Assembly (NCBI RefSeq): GCF_025143365.1
Contig: NZ_JALXPE010000078.1
Location: 1 to 16,320 of the forward strand
DNA length: 16,320 bases
Origin: Microbacterium sp. p3-SID336
GTDB lineage: Bacteria; Actinomycetota; Actinomycetes; Actinomycetales; Microbacteriaceae
Direction of reading: 5' to 3'
Positions 1 through 6,527 of the stretch are shown here, one piece after another. The first letter of the stretch is position 1, and each line of letters starts with the position of its first letter. The notes beneath the pieces were generated by a model, which saw nothing but the letters and a program-made list of their open reading frames with translations, was not told where the DNA came from and did not search any database. The translations under genes were made by a program, and so were the position numbers.

Positions 1-733
1 CACGCGGCCGGAAGAGAGCGATCGCCCTCCTCCCCACGCTGAACGACTGGAGCCGCGTCACGCTCTCAGGCGCCGGGAGTCGGCGGCCGCGCCCCGCCAC
101 GACGATCACGGCCTCGTCATCCAGCACTCCGGCGAGGGCGTCGAGCATGCCGCTCATTCCGGCCGTCGCATTCGCGCCGTGCCACTGCGTCTGGTCGCCA
201 TAAGGGACGTCGGTCATCACGATGAGCTGTCCACCGCCGACCGGCACGCGCCGCAGCTGCTCCGAGTCGAACACATCCGCGCGTGCCACGGAGAACGGCA
301 GCGGCCCTCCGCGCGCGGCCAGCCGCTCGTGCAACCGACCCGCGGCGTCGGCGGCGCGGACGTAGGAGGGTTTGCCGTAGCGCCGTGCGCGGTCCAGGAG
401 CTCGGCGGATCGGGCGGCCAGTCCGCCCTCGGACAAGAGGTCGAGGTTGCGCCGCGCGAGCGCGAGAGCAGCGGCGTCGATATCGGAGGCCACCACTGCC
501 GTGATCGCCTCCCTGTGCGTGAGCGACACGGCGGTCAGCAGGTATCCGCTCCCGCAGCAGGGGTCCCAGACCACCACGGGGCCGCCTCCGACGGCGATGA
601 CGGCACGCTGGAACATCTCCGTGGCCAGACGGACCGGGAACGCCGGGAAGCCCGGCGCCGAGAACAGGGCACCGCCCGGTGACAGATCCTCGTTGTTCTC
701 CCGCGCCGCGTAGCGGTAGGTCACGGGCTTCAC
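1..733 (-). CDS. aviRa: AviRa-like 23S rRNA (guanine) methyltransferase, C-terminus cut by window edge
   Basis: Class I SAM-dependent rRNA methyltransferase. AviRa of Streptomyces viridochromogenes methylates a guanine (G2535) of 23S rRNA and gives avilamycin resistance. I read 244 codons on the minus strand before the window ends. The family member I remember is about 250 residues, so only a few residues are missing. The N-terminal signature SAPGFPAFPVRLATE (25-39) matches AviRa nearly word for word. The SAM motif is WDPCCGSGYLL (56-66), the acidic second motif is ASDID (82-86), and the catalytic-type motif TDVPYGDQTQW is at 174-184 (DLPYGERTHW in Streptomyces). The GTG at 733 overlaps the TGA of the upstream aviRb gene by 4 bp (GTGA), which suggests translational coupling; a second GTG at 724 is the alternative start. 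The family call rests on remembered sequence. The exact target base in this organism is inferred. Confidence 0.85.
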   Translation of the reverse strand, partial: MKPVTYRYAARENNEDLSPGGALFSAPGFPAFPVRLATEMFQRAVIAVGGGPVVVWDPCCGSGYLLTAVSLTHREAITAVVASDIDAAALALARRNLDLLSEGGLAARSAELLDRARRYGKPSYVRAADAAGRLHERLAARGGPLPFSVARADVFDSEQLRRVPVGGGQLIVMTDVPYGDQTQWHGANATAGMSGMLDALAGVLDDEAVIVVAGRGRRLPAPESVTRLQSFSVGRRAIALFRPR

Positions 734-1554
734 CCTGACCGGCGGCGCTGCCGCGCAGCCTCGTACAGGGCCACCGTCGCTGCGCTCGCCGCGTTCAACG
801 AGCTGGCTGCTCCACCGATCGGAATCCGAGCGATGAGATCGCACCCCGTTCTCCAGGCGGCGCTGAGCCCTGACGTCTCATTGCCGATGACGAGCAGTGT
901 CGGGGTGGTGAGGTCGAGATCGGCGATATCGTGCGTGCCGTTCTCGTCCGTGCCGATCACCGTGAAGCGGCGTCCTTCGGCGTGCAGCGCATCGCGCCAG
1001 GCGAGCACCTGGTGCGGGGAGGGGGTGCGGACCGTCGGCAGGGCGAACAGGGAGCCGGTCGACGCACGCACCGCCTTCGGGTCGTAGGGGTCGGCGGCGT
1101 GTCCGGTGATGATCGTGCCCGCGCCGCCGAAGGCATCCACCGAGCGGAGTAGTGTGCCGATATTGCCGGGAAGAGCGGGGCGATCGAAGGCGACCCCGAG
1201 GAACGAGGGGGCGACGGTGATGCGCGAGAGGTCGTCGGCGGGCATATCCGCGACCGCGACGAGTTCCGGCACCTCCTGCTCCTTATCGCTGAGGCGGCGG
1301 AGAAGATGCGGTGCCATGGCCACCGTGTCACCCTCGGCACGGCGCAGCATCGCTCGTGCCCAGGTGGACAGAGGGCGCTCCGCGTCATAGATGAGCGTCG
1401 GCAGTCGCCACCCGTGTTCGTGGGCGAGGTTGATCGGCCGGACGCCCTGGACGAGGAACGCCCGAGCGCGCTGACGCTTGTTCCTGTTGCGCAGGAGCGC
1501 TTCCCACTGCTGAAACCCTGCGTCCGCGCGGGAGACACGCATCGCCCCGCCCAT
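730..1554 (-). CDS. aviRb: AviRb-like 23S rRNA 2'-O-methyltransferase (SPOUT/TrmH family)
   Basis: SpoU/TrmH-class RNA ribose methyltransferase of 274 residues. AviRb of S. viridochromogenes methylates the ribose of U2479 in 23S rRNA and, with AviRa, gives high avilamycin resistance. The substrate-binding N-terminal domain carries FQQWEALLRNRNKRQRA (14-30), typical of AviRb. The three SPOUT motifs are intact: FDRPALPGNIGTLLRSVDAFG-type motif 1 (123-143, with N131 and R137), LLVIGNETSGLS motif 2 (220-231, E226), and IPIGGAASSLNAASAAT motif 3 (244-260), which form the trefoil-knot SAM site. I chose ATG 1554 because GGAGGG lies 6 nt upstream; the longer frame back to 1722 runs across the divergent promoter region and has no family similarity. 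It is first in a two-gene minus-strand operon with aviRa. A generic TrmH rRNA methyltransferase is the conservative alternative. Confidence 0.87.
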   Translation of the reverse strand: MGGAMRVSRADAGFQQWEALLRNRNKRQRARAFLVQGVRPINLAHEHGWRLPTLIYDAERPLSTWARAMLRRAEGDTVAMAPHLLRRLSDKEQEVPELVAVADMPADDLSRITVAPSFLGVAFDRPALPGNIGTLLRSVDAFGGAGTIITGHAADPYDPKAVRASTGSLFALPTVRTPSPHQVLAWRDALHAEGRRFTVIGTDENGTHDIADLDLTTPTLLVIGNETSGLSAAWRTGCDLIARIPIGGAASSLNAASAATVALYEAARQRRRSG

Positions 1555-1594
1555 GGTCCGCCCTCCGCTGTCCTGGATCCGGGTCTCAGGCTCG

Positions 1595-1640
1595 CGGATG
1601 AGGTCGTCCGTCGCTCGATCGCATCGGACGGATGAAGTCG
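1595..1640. promoter_or_regulatory. Divergent control region with direct and inverted repeats
   Basis: The 131-bp gap between aviRb and metP holds a near-perfect 12-bp direct repeat, CGGATGAGGTCG (1595-1606) and CGGATGAAGTCG (1629-1640), 11 of 12 identical and 34 bp apart. Between them are inverted arms CGTCCG (1605-1610) and CGGACG (1625-1630) with a 14-nt spacer. This could be a binding site for a regulator of one or both divergent genes. Function is inferred from position and symmetry only. Confidence 0.35.
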
Positions 1641-1672
1641 GGTGTCCGCTCGCCGGGCCATCGGCATTCCGG

Positions 1673-1678
1673 TAGTGT
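1673..1678 (+). promoter_or_regulatory. Predicted -10 element (TAGTGT) for a leaderless metP mRNA
   Basis: TAGTGT fits TANNNT and ends 7 nt before the metP ATG, the spacing expected when transcription starts at the A of the start codon. No Shine-Dalgarno precedes the ATG. No good -35 hexamer is visible. Confidence 0.45.
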
Positions 1679-1685
1679 CGCGGGC

Positions 1686-3305
1686 ATGTCCGCCCCCACC
1701 CAGACCCCGCAGCGCGAGGCATTCGGCTCGCGGAACGTGTTCATCCTCTCGGCGATCGGCTCCGCTGTCGGGCTCGGCAACATCTGGCGCTTCCCGTACG
1801 TCGCGTACGAGGGCGGCGGAGGCGCGTTCCTGATCCCGTACCTCTGCGCCCTGCTCACCGCGGGCATCCCGCTGCTGTTCCTCGACTACGCGATCGGCCA
1901 CCGGTTCCGCGGCTCCGCGCCCCTCGCGTTCCGCCGACTGCACCGCGCCGCCGAGCCGCTGGGCTGGTGGCAGGTGCTGATCTGCGTCGTGATCGCGGTC
2001 TACTACGCCGTGATCGTCGCGTGGGCGGCGATGTACACCTGGTTCTCCGCTCAGCTGACCTGGGGCGCCGGCAACGAGAACGACTACTTCTTCATCGAGT
2101 TCCTGCAGTCGGCGGACGTGGCCGAGGTCGGGCTCTCCGGGGAGTTCGTCCCGCAGGTGGGCCTGCCGCTGATCGCGGTCTGGATCGTCGTGATCGCGAT
2201 CATGGCGCTCGGTGTGAAGCGCGGCATCGGCCGCGCCAACATGATCCTGATGCCGCTGCTGACGCTCATGTTCGCCATCCTCGTGGTGCAGGCGCTGTTC
2301 CTGCCGGGCGCGTTCGACGGCCTCAACGCGTTCTTCACCCCGAACTGGGAGGCGCTCGCGGACCCGGGCGTGTGGGCCTCGGCGTACGGCCACATCTTCT
2401 TCTCGCTGTCGGTGGCCTTCGGCATCATGGTGACCTACGCGTCGTACCTCAAGCGCAAGACCGACCTCACGGGCTCCGGGCTCGTGGTCGCGTTCGCGAA
2501 CTCGGGTTTCGAGATCCTCGCCGGCATCGGCGTGTTCGCCGCGCTCGGGTTCATGGCGCAGGCCCAGTCGACGGAGGTGGCGGGGGTCGCCACCTCGGGC
2601 ATCGGCCTGGCCTTCGTGGCCTTCCCCACCATCGTGTCGCAGGCGACGGGCGGCTCCGTCATCGGCGTGCTGTTCTTCGGCGCCCTGGTCTTCGCCGGCA
2701 TCACCTCCATGATCTCGATCCTCGAGGTGATCGTGGCGGCGCTGCAGGACAAGCTGGGCTGGGGTCGCGTGCGGACCACCCTCATCGTGTCGATCCCCCT
2801 CGCGGTGATCTCGATGGCGCTGTTCTCCACCACCACCGCACTGTCGGTGCTGGACACCACCGACGCGTTCGTGAACGCGTTCGGCATCATGGCGGTCGCC
2901 CTCGTGGCGGTGATCGTCGTGGCCTGGGTGCTGCACAAGCTCCCTGAGCTGCAGGAGCACCTGAACCGACGGTCCAGCTTCCGGGTCGGCCTCGTGTGGC
3001 GGCTGGCCGTCGGCGTGCTCGCACCGGTGGTGCTCGGCTACCTGCTGATCAGCGAGCTGGTGACCAAGATCTCCGAGCCCTACAGCGGCTATCCGGCGTG
3101 GTTCCTCGGTGTGTTCGGCTGGGGCATGGTCATCGTGCTGATCGTCGGTGGCGTCCTGCTCTCGCTGGTGCCGTGGAGCGGCCGCTCCCGCGCGAAGGAC
3201 GACACCGGCTACGACGACTTCCTCGAAGAGGAGGAGTACGCCGCCGACCCGGAGACCGCCAGCATCGCGCTGCCCGGCGCGCGTGCGAAGGGAGCAGACG
3301 CATGA
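1686..3305 (+). CDS. metP: Sodium-dependent methionine/alanine transporter, NSS/SNF family
   Basis: Integral membrane symporter of 539 residues that imports small amino acids with Na+. The neurotransmitter:sodium symporter signature is in the first helix: GSAVGLGNIWRFPY (25-38), followed by the glycine-rich turn and GAFLIPY, equivalent to the Na+/substrate site of LeuT. A second site helix carries the SLSVAFGIMVTYASY stretch. About 12 hydrophobic segments are seen, then an acidic cytoplasmic tail (EEEEYAADPE). ATG 1686 is chosen because the NSS N-terminus begins directly there and a TANNNT -10 ends 7 nt before it. An upstream in-frame start at 1632 would add 18 unlikely residues. The overlapping metS gene points to the MetP/MetS type known from Corynebacterium glutamicum. 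The methionine/alanine specificity is taken from that relationship. Confidence 0.9.
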   Translation: MSAPTQTPQREAFGSRNVFILSAIGSAVGLGNIWRFPYVAYEGGGGAFLIPYLCALLTAGIPLLFLDYAIGHRFRGSAPLAFRRLHRAAEPLGWWQVLICVVIAVYYAVIVAWAAMYTWFSAQLTWGAGNENDYFFIEFLQSADVAEVGLSGEFVPQVGLPLIAVWIVVIAIMALGVKRGIGRANMILMPLLTLMFAILVVQALFLPGAFDGLNAFFTPNWEALADPGVWASAYGHIFFSLSVAFGIMVTYASYLKRKTDLTGSGLVVAFANSGFEILAGIGVFAALGFMAQAQSTEVAGVATSGIGLAFVAFPTIVSQATGGSVIGVLFFGALVFAGITSMISILEVIVAALQDKLGWGRVRTTLIVSIPLAVISMALFSTTTALSVLDTTDAFVNAFGIMAVALVAVIVVAWVLHKLPELQEHLNRRSSFRVGLVWRLAVGVLAPVVLGYLLISELVTKISEPYSGYPAWFLGVFGWGMVIVLIVGGVLLSLVPWSGRSRAKDDTGYDDFLEEEEYAADPETASIALPGARAKGADA

Positions 3306-3436
3306 CGACCACAGCGATCGTGATGATGATCGTCGCGATGGTCACGGTATGGGGCGGCCTGGTCGCGGCCATCGTGAACCTCGCACGCCACCCCGAGGTG
3401 GACGACGCCGAACCGGCGGTCCCGACGGAACTCTGA
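3302..3436 (+). CDS. metS: MetS-type small subunit of the methionine/alanine transporter
   Basis: A 44-residue single-pass membrane protein, starting MTTTAIVMMIVAMVTVWGGL, with a second half LVAAIVNLARHPEVDD and an acidic tail. This hydrophobic helix followed by N-L-x-x-HPE is characteristic of the small partner subunits of bacterial NSS transporters; in C. glutamicum, MetS is needed for MetP activity. The ATG overlaps the metP stop codon by 4 bp (ATGA), with AAGGGAG 7 nt upstream inside metP, so the two proteins should be made together. The gene is short enough to be missed by many gene callers. Confidence 0.85.
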   Translation: MTTTAIVMMIVAMVTVWGGLVAAIVNLARHPEVDDAEPAVPTEL

Positions 3437-3489
3437 CCGTTCTCGTCGATCCGGCCCTTCGCGCGTCGGATCCGCGAGAGGATCGACGC

Positions 3490-4173
3490 ATGCTTCGAGA
3501 CATCAGCGCCGTCGTCTTCGATGTGCTCGGGACGCTCGTCGACGAGCCGCATGGCATCATGACCGCCGTGCGCGAGGCCACGGGCGTGGACGACGCCTCC
3601 GCCGAGCGGCTCCTCGCGACCTGGCAGCGGCACATCGAGCACGAGCAGCAGCGCATGGCCGAGGGGGAGCGCCCCTATGCCGACAGTCGCACGCTCGACC
3701 GCGAGGCCGCAGAGCTCGTGCTGCAGCAGGCCGGGGTCGGCGGAGCGGCGGCCGTGGAACGGCTCTCCACCGCCGCGGAACGGCACCCCGCGTGGGAGGA
3801 CTCCGCGGAGGGGCTGCGACGCCTCGCCGGACGGTTCCGCGTGTTCGGGCTCTCGAACGCCGAGCCGCGCACCCTCGAACGGCTCGGCCGCCATGCCGAC
3901 CTGAGCTGGCATCGGGCGCTCTCCGCGGACGCCGTGCACGCCTACAAGCCGGACGCGGCGGTGTACCGCCTGGCCGTGGAGGAGGCGGGCGTCGCGCCGC
4001 AGCAGGTGCTCATGGTCGCCGCTCACGCGTGGGATCTGCGCGGAGCCCAGGCCATCGGCATGCGCACCGCGTATGTGCAGCGCCCGGTGGGCGATCCGCC
4101 GCGCGACGGCGACGACTTCGACGGGCAGTTCAGGGGGCTCGACGAGCTGTACGAGGCGCTCGCCGCGGGCTGA
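3490..4173 (+). CDS. HAD-superfamily hydrolase, haloacid dehalogenase type II-like
   Basis: A 227-residue cytoplasmic HAD hydrolase. Motif I is FDVLGTLVD with nucleophile D11; the DxxGT form, in which the usual second Asp is replaced, is the one found in L-2-haloacid dehalogenases, not phosphatases. Motif II is LSNAE (S122, N123), motif III is AYKPD (K153), and motif IV is MVAAHAWDLRGAQAIGM with D182. An alpha-helical cap lies between residues 20 and 95. AGAGG about 8 nt upstream supports ATG 3490. It lies 53 bp after metS on the same strand and could be cotranscribed, though no functional tie is evident. Natural substrate cannot be read from sequence; a 2-haloacid or an unrelated small molecule are both possible. 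Confidence 0.85.
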   Translation: MLRDISAVVFDVLGTLVDEPHGIMTAVREATGVDDASAERLLATWQRHIEHEQQRMAEGERPYADSRTLDREAAELVLQQAGVGGAAAVERLSTAAERHPAWEDSAEGLRRLAGRFRVFGLSNAEPRTLERLGRHADLSWHRALSADAVHAYKPDAAVYRLAVEEAGVAPQQVLMVAAHAWDLRGAQAIGMRTAYVQRPVGDPPRDGDDFDGQFRGLDELYEALAAG

Positions 4174-4176
4174 GGC

Positions 4177-4677
4177 TCACGCGGCGGGCGCGTGCACGGC
4201 GCCCAGCGGGTCGCACTCGGTGGACTCGTCCACGACGCCGAACCGGAGCAGAGCCCCGGGGTCGGCAGGGAGCGGCACCGCGAGGTCGGGGTGCGCGGCC
4301 AGCAGCAGGAACTCCGCCGACGTCCCGGTGATGCGCAGGGATCCCGCCGGGCGGCATTGGACGACGACGCGGACCTCGCCGGAGGCCTGGTGCACGGCGG
4401 CGTCCGTGATCGACCACGCCGTGTAGCGGTTCGCGGATGCCGAACCCGCCCAGTCCTGCGCGGTCACGCCGGTCACACGGAGCAGGGCGGTGGTGCCACG
4501 GAGCCGCGACGACTGGCGGAGCTCGAGCAGCACCCCGACCGTCCCGCCCAGCACGTCGACCACGACGCGAGTGAGCTGCGCGCCGACCAGGGCATCCGCG
4601 TGGACGAACGGATTCTCCGAGTCGTGCAGCCCGGGAAGGTCCGAGGGGACGCCGAAGAGGAGATCCTTCACCTGCAT
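4177..4677 (-). CDS. Conserved-looking hypothetical protein, function unknown
   Basis: I do not recognise this protein. From ATG 4677 it is 166 residues, begins MQVKDLLFGVPSDLPGL, and is rich in alternating Val/Leu strands (TRVVVDVLGG, VGVLLELRQSS, VRVVVQCRPAG), consistent with a soluble mainly beta fold. No signal peptide, membrane helix or metal motif is visible. Codon use matches the neighbours, so it is probably real. The ATG has GGGGAG 9 nt upstream; a GTG at 4734 would add 19 residues but has no ribosome site and overlaps an inverted repeat. A TATCGT (4713-4718, minus strand) could be its -10. The stop lies 3 bp from the convergent hydrolase gene; it is divergent from the AraC-GyrI gene. 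Confidence 0.65.
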   Translation of the reverse strand: MQVKDLLFGVPSDLPGLHDSENPFVHADALVGAQLTRVVVDVLGGTVGVLLELRQSSRLRGTTALLRVTGVTAQDWAGSASANRYTAWSITDAAVHQASGEVRVVVQCRPAGSLRITGTSAEFLLLAAHPDLAVPLPADPGALLRFGVVDESTECDPLGAVHAPAA

Positions 4678-4730
4678 GCCGACTCGCTCCCCGTGTTCCC
4701 CCAGAGACTCCGACGATACGGGATCGGCGT

Positions 4731-4755
4731 TCACACCGCCGGAACCGGGGTGTGA
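4731..4755. promoter_or_regulatory. Inverted repeat TCACACC-N11-GGTGTGA in a divergent gap
   Basis: Perfect 7-bp arms TCACACC (4731-4737) and GGTGTGA (4749-4755) separated by 11 nt lie between the unknown minus-strand gene and the AraC-GyrI gene. The size and symmetry suit a dimeric regulator site. Which regulator would bind is unknown. Confidence 0.4.
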
Positions 4756-4775
4756 ACATGCGGGACCTCGGCGCC

Positions 4776-4790
4776 TCCGATCGGATCGGA
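4776..4790. promoter_or_regulatory. Inverted repeat TCCGAT-CGG-ATCGGA upstream of the AraC-GyrI gene
   Basis: A perfect 6-bp dyad with a 3-bp centre sits 60 bp before the GTG start, and also reads as a short direct repeat of GATCGG. It is a candidate autoregulatory operator. Based on symmetry and position only. Confidence 0.4.
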
Positions 4791-4850
4791 CCAGAATGAT
4801 CGGGTGAGCCGCGGCGGTGCGCGGGGATTCTGGAAGAGAAAGGAGGACCC

Positions 4851-5714
4851 GTGATCGGCACCCTCAACGCCCTGGTCGACCTCGTCGAATCCGGCCAGGC
4901 CGAGGAGCTCGATGTGGCCGCGCTCGCGAGCGCACACGGCACGACCGAGTATCACCTGCGGCGGATGTTCTCGGCCCTGGCCGGCATGCCGCTGTCGGAA
5001 TACGTGCGTCGTCGCCGGATGACGCTCGCCGCGGCGGAGCTCACCGGCGGGGCGCCGAGCCTGTTGGACGTGGCCGTGCGCCACGGCTACGGCTCTGTCG
5101 AGGCGTTCAGCAGGGCGTTCCGTGCCGTGCACGGCATCAGCCCCGCGGAGGCGCGCCGTGACGGGGGACCTCTCCGCACACAACCCACGCTCCGGTTCCG
5201 CCTGAGCGTCGAAGGGAGCACCCCGATGGACGTCACCATCACCCACCGCCCCGCGTTCGTGCTGGCCGGTCATGCCACCCAGGTCCCGCTGCAGCACGTG
5301 GGGGTGAACCCGCGCATCCAGCAGCACATCGCGGCGATCCCACCCGAGGAGCACGCGCGGCTGAAGCAGCTGAACGACACGGAGCCGGCGGGCATCCTCG
5401 CCGTCACCGCGGACGTGGAGCCCGATGCGCCGGAGGGCACGCCGCTCACGTATCTCCACGGTGTCGCGCTGCAGGAGAGCACCGTGGTGCCGGACGACCT
5501 CGACGCGCTGCGGCAGGACGCCGGGACGTGGGCCGTGTTCGCCGCCGACGGCCCGTTCCCGGAGACGCTGCAGAACCTCTGGGCGGCCACGGCCACCGAG
5601 TGGTTCCCGTCGAACCCGTGGCGGCTGCGACCGGGGCCGTCCGTGGTGCGGTACCGGGAGTTCCGCGGCGACGCCGCCGCGTGCGAGCTCTGGCTCCCGG
5701 TCGAACCCGCCTGA
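4851..5714 (+). CDS. AraC-family regulator fused to a GyrI-like ligand-binding domain
   Basis: A 287-residue transcription factor with an N-terminal AraC-type double helix-turn-helix (about 18-102) and a C-terminal GyrI-like effector domain (about 125-287). The first HTH is DVAALASAHGTTEYHLRRMF (21-40); the second includes LLDVAVRHGYGSVEAFSRAF (71-90), followed by HGISPAEAR, the family end signature. This layout is that of Rob and of SoxS-like/GyrI fusions, in which the C-terminal domain binds amphipathic or drug-like molecules. The GTG start has AGGAGG 5 nt upstream, the best ribosome site in the window. Two inverted repeats lie upstream. A second GyrI-fold gene follows after a stem-loop, suggesting that the pair responds to the same class of compound. 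The ligand is unknown. Confidence 0.88.
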   Translation: MIGTLNALVDLVESGQAEELDVAALASAHGTTEYHLRRMFSALAGMPLSEYVRRRRMTLAAAELTGGAPSLLDVAVRHGYGSVEAFSRAFRAVHGISPAEARRDGGPLRTQPTLRFRLSVEGSTPMDVTITHRPAFVLAGHATQVPLQHVGVNPRIQQHIAAIPPEEHARLKQLNDTEPAGILAVTADVEPDAPEGTPLTYLHGVALQESTVVPDDLDALRQDAGTWAVFAADGPFPETLQNLWAATATEWFPSNPWRLRPGPSVVRYREFRGDAAACELWLPVEPA

Positions 5715-5718
5715 GCAG

Positions 5719-5757
5719 CGCGGGGTCGAGGCGCCCGTTCCGCGGCTCGACCCCGCG
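5719..5757 (+). terminator. Strong stem-loop after the AraC-GyrI gene
   Basis: A perfect 12-bp stem, CGCGGGGTCGAG (5719-5730) with CTCGACCCCGCG (5746-5757), and a 15-nt loop begin 4 nt after the stop codon. There is no T-tract, as is common for high-GC actinobacterial terminators. It may end or attenuate transcription before the next gene. Confidence 0.65.
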
Positions 5758-5815
5758 ATGTCCGAGGCCTCTGGCACACTGTGCGGCGACAGGTCCGCAC
5801 GCGGAGAGGCAGCCG

Positions 5816-6460
5816 ATGGCAGCGATCGACCCCAAGAAGACCCTCGACTCCTACCGGGCGAAGCGGGGGGAGTTCCGCGTGCTCGAGGTGCCGCCGTTGC
5901 AGTACCTCATGATCGACGGGGCGGGTGACCCGAACACGTCCGCGATGTATGCGGAGGCGGTGTCCGCGCTGTTCCCGCTGGCGTACACGCTCAAGTTCGC
6001 CAGCCGTGCCGAGCTCGGGATCGACACGGTCGTGATGCCGCTGGAAGGGCTCTGGCACGCGGCCGACATGGAGTCGTTCACGTCCCGCAGGGACAAGTCG
6101 GCCTGGGAGTGGACGCTCCTGCTGATGGTGGGCGACCACGTCACCCCTGAACTGTTCGCGCGGGCGGTGGACACGGTCGAGGCGAAGACCGCGAAGAAGG
6201 GAGAGGGCCTTCCCGCGCTCCGCTCGGTGCGACTCGAGACGCTGCACGAGGGGCTGTGCGTGCAGACGCTGCACGTCGGACCGTTCGACGAGGAGGGTCC
6301 GGTGCTCGACGAGCTCCATCACCGTTTCATCCCCGACAACGGGCTGCGCATGACCGGGCTGCACCACGAGGTCTATCTGAGCGACCTCCGCCGCACCGAC
6401 CCCGCGAAGCTGCGAACGATCCTGCGGCAGCCGGTCGAGCGGGTCAAGCGGGTCACCTGA
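5816..6460 (+). CDS. Stand-alone GyrI-like domain protein
   Basis: A 214-residue cytoplasmic protein of the GyrI-like small-molecule-binding group (COG4832-type). Features include DPKKTLDSYRAKRGEFRVLEVPPLQYLMIDGAGDP-type N-terminus (5-40), LEGLW (76-80) and the family hallmark GLHHEVYLSDLRRTDPAKLR (181-200), followed by TILRQPV. The fold binds amphipathic compounds. Some stand-alone relatives (Lin2189 and others) have been reported to hydrolyse cyclopropanoid toxins, with an acidic residue in the HHE-Y-L-SD strand (E185 here) being important as I recall; whether this one is an enzyme is not decided by sequence. ATG 5816 has GGAGAGG about 7 nt upstream. It follows the AraC-GyrI gene by 101 bp. 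Confidence 0.85.
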   Translation: MAAIDPKKTLDSYRAKRGEFRVLEVPPLQYLMIDGAGDPNTSAMYAEAVSALFPLAYTLKFASRAELGIDTVVMPLEGLWHAADMESFTSRRDKSAWEWTLLLMVGDHVTPELFARAVDTVEAKTAKKGEGLPALRSVRLETLHEGLCVQTLHVGPFDEEGPVLDELHHRFIPDNGLRMTGLHHEVYLSDLRRTDPAKLRTILRQPVERVKRVT

Positions 6461-6493
6461 GCGGACCACGAGTCCGACCGAAAGCAACCCCCT

Positions 6494-6507
6494 GATCCGC
6501 CCGGATC
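6494..6507. promoter_or_regulatory. Inverted repeat GATCCG-CC-CGGATC over the predicted -35 region
   Basis: A perfect 6-bp dyad ends 8 bp before the predicted -10 of the DUF1206 gene, where a -35 box would lie. It could be an operator; a weak terminator for the GyrI-like gene is the alternative. Confidence 0.3.
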
Positions 6508-6515
6508 CCGACCGA

Positions 6516-6521
6516 TACGCT
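6516..6521 (+). promoter_or_regulatory. Predicted -10 element (TACGCT) for leaderless DUF1206 mRNA
   Basis: TACGCT fits TANNNT and ends 6 nt before the ATG at 6528. No Shine-Dalgarno is present, so a leaderless transcript is likely. Confidence 0.5.
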
Positions 6522-6527
6522 TCGACC

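Noticed and set aside
179..713. Plus-strand open frames over the first 700 bases
   Set aside because: They are opposite to the AviRa-like gene, which has an intact SAM motif and family signature; the plus-strand products have no recognisable features.
957..2960. A 667-codon open frame on the minus strand across aviRb and metP
   Set aside because: Its product is His/Arg/Asp/Glu-rich and low in complexity, as expected from reading a high-GC gene in an antisense frame. The overlapping metP and aviRb frames have clear family motifs.
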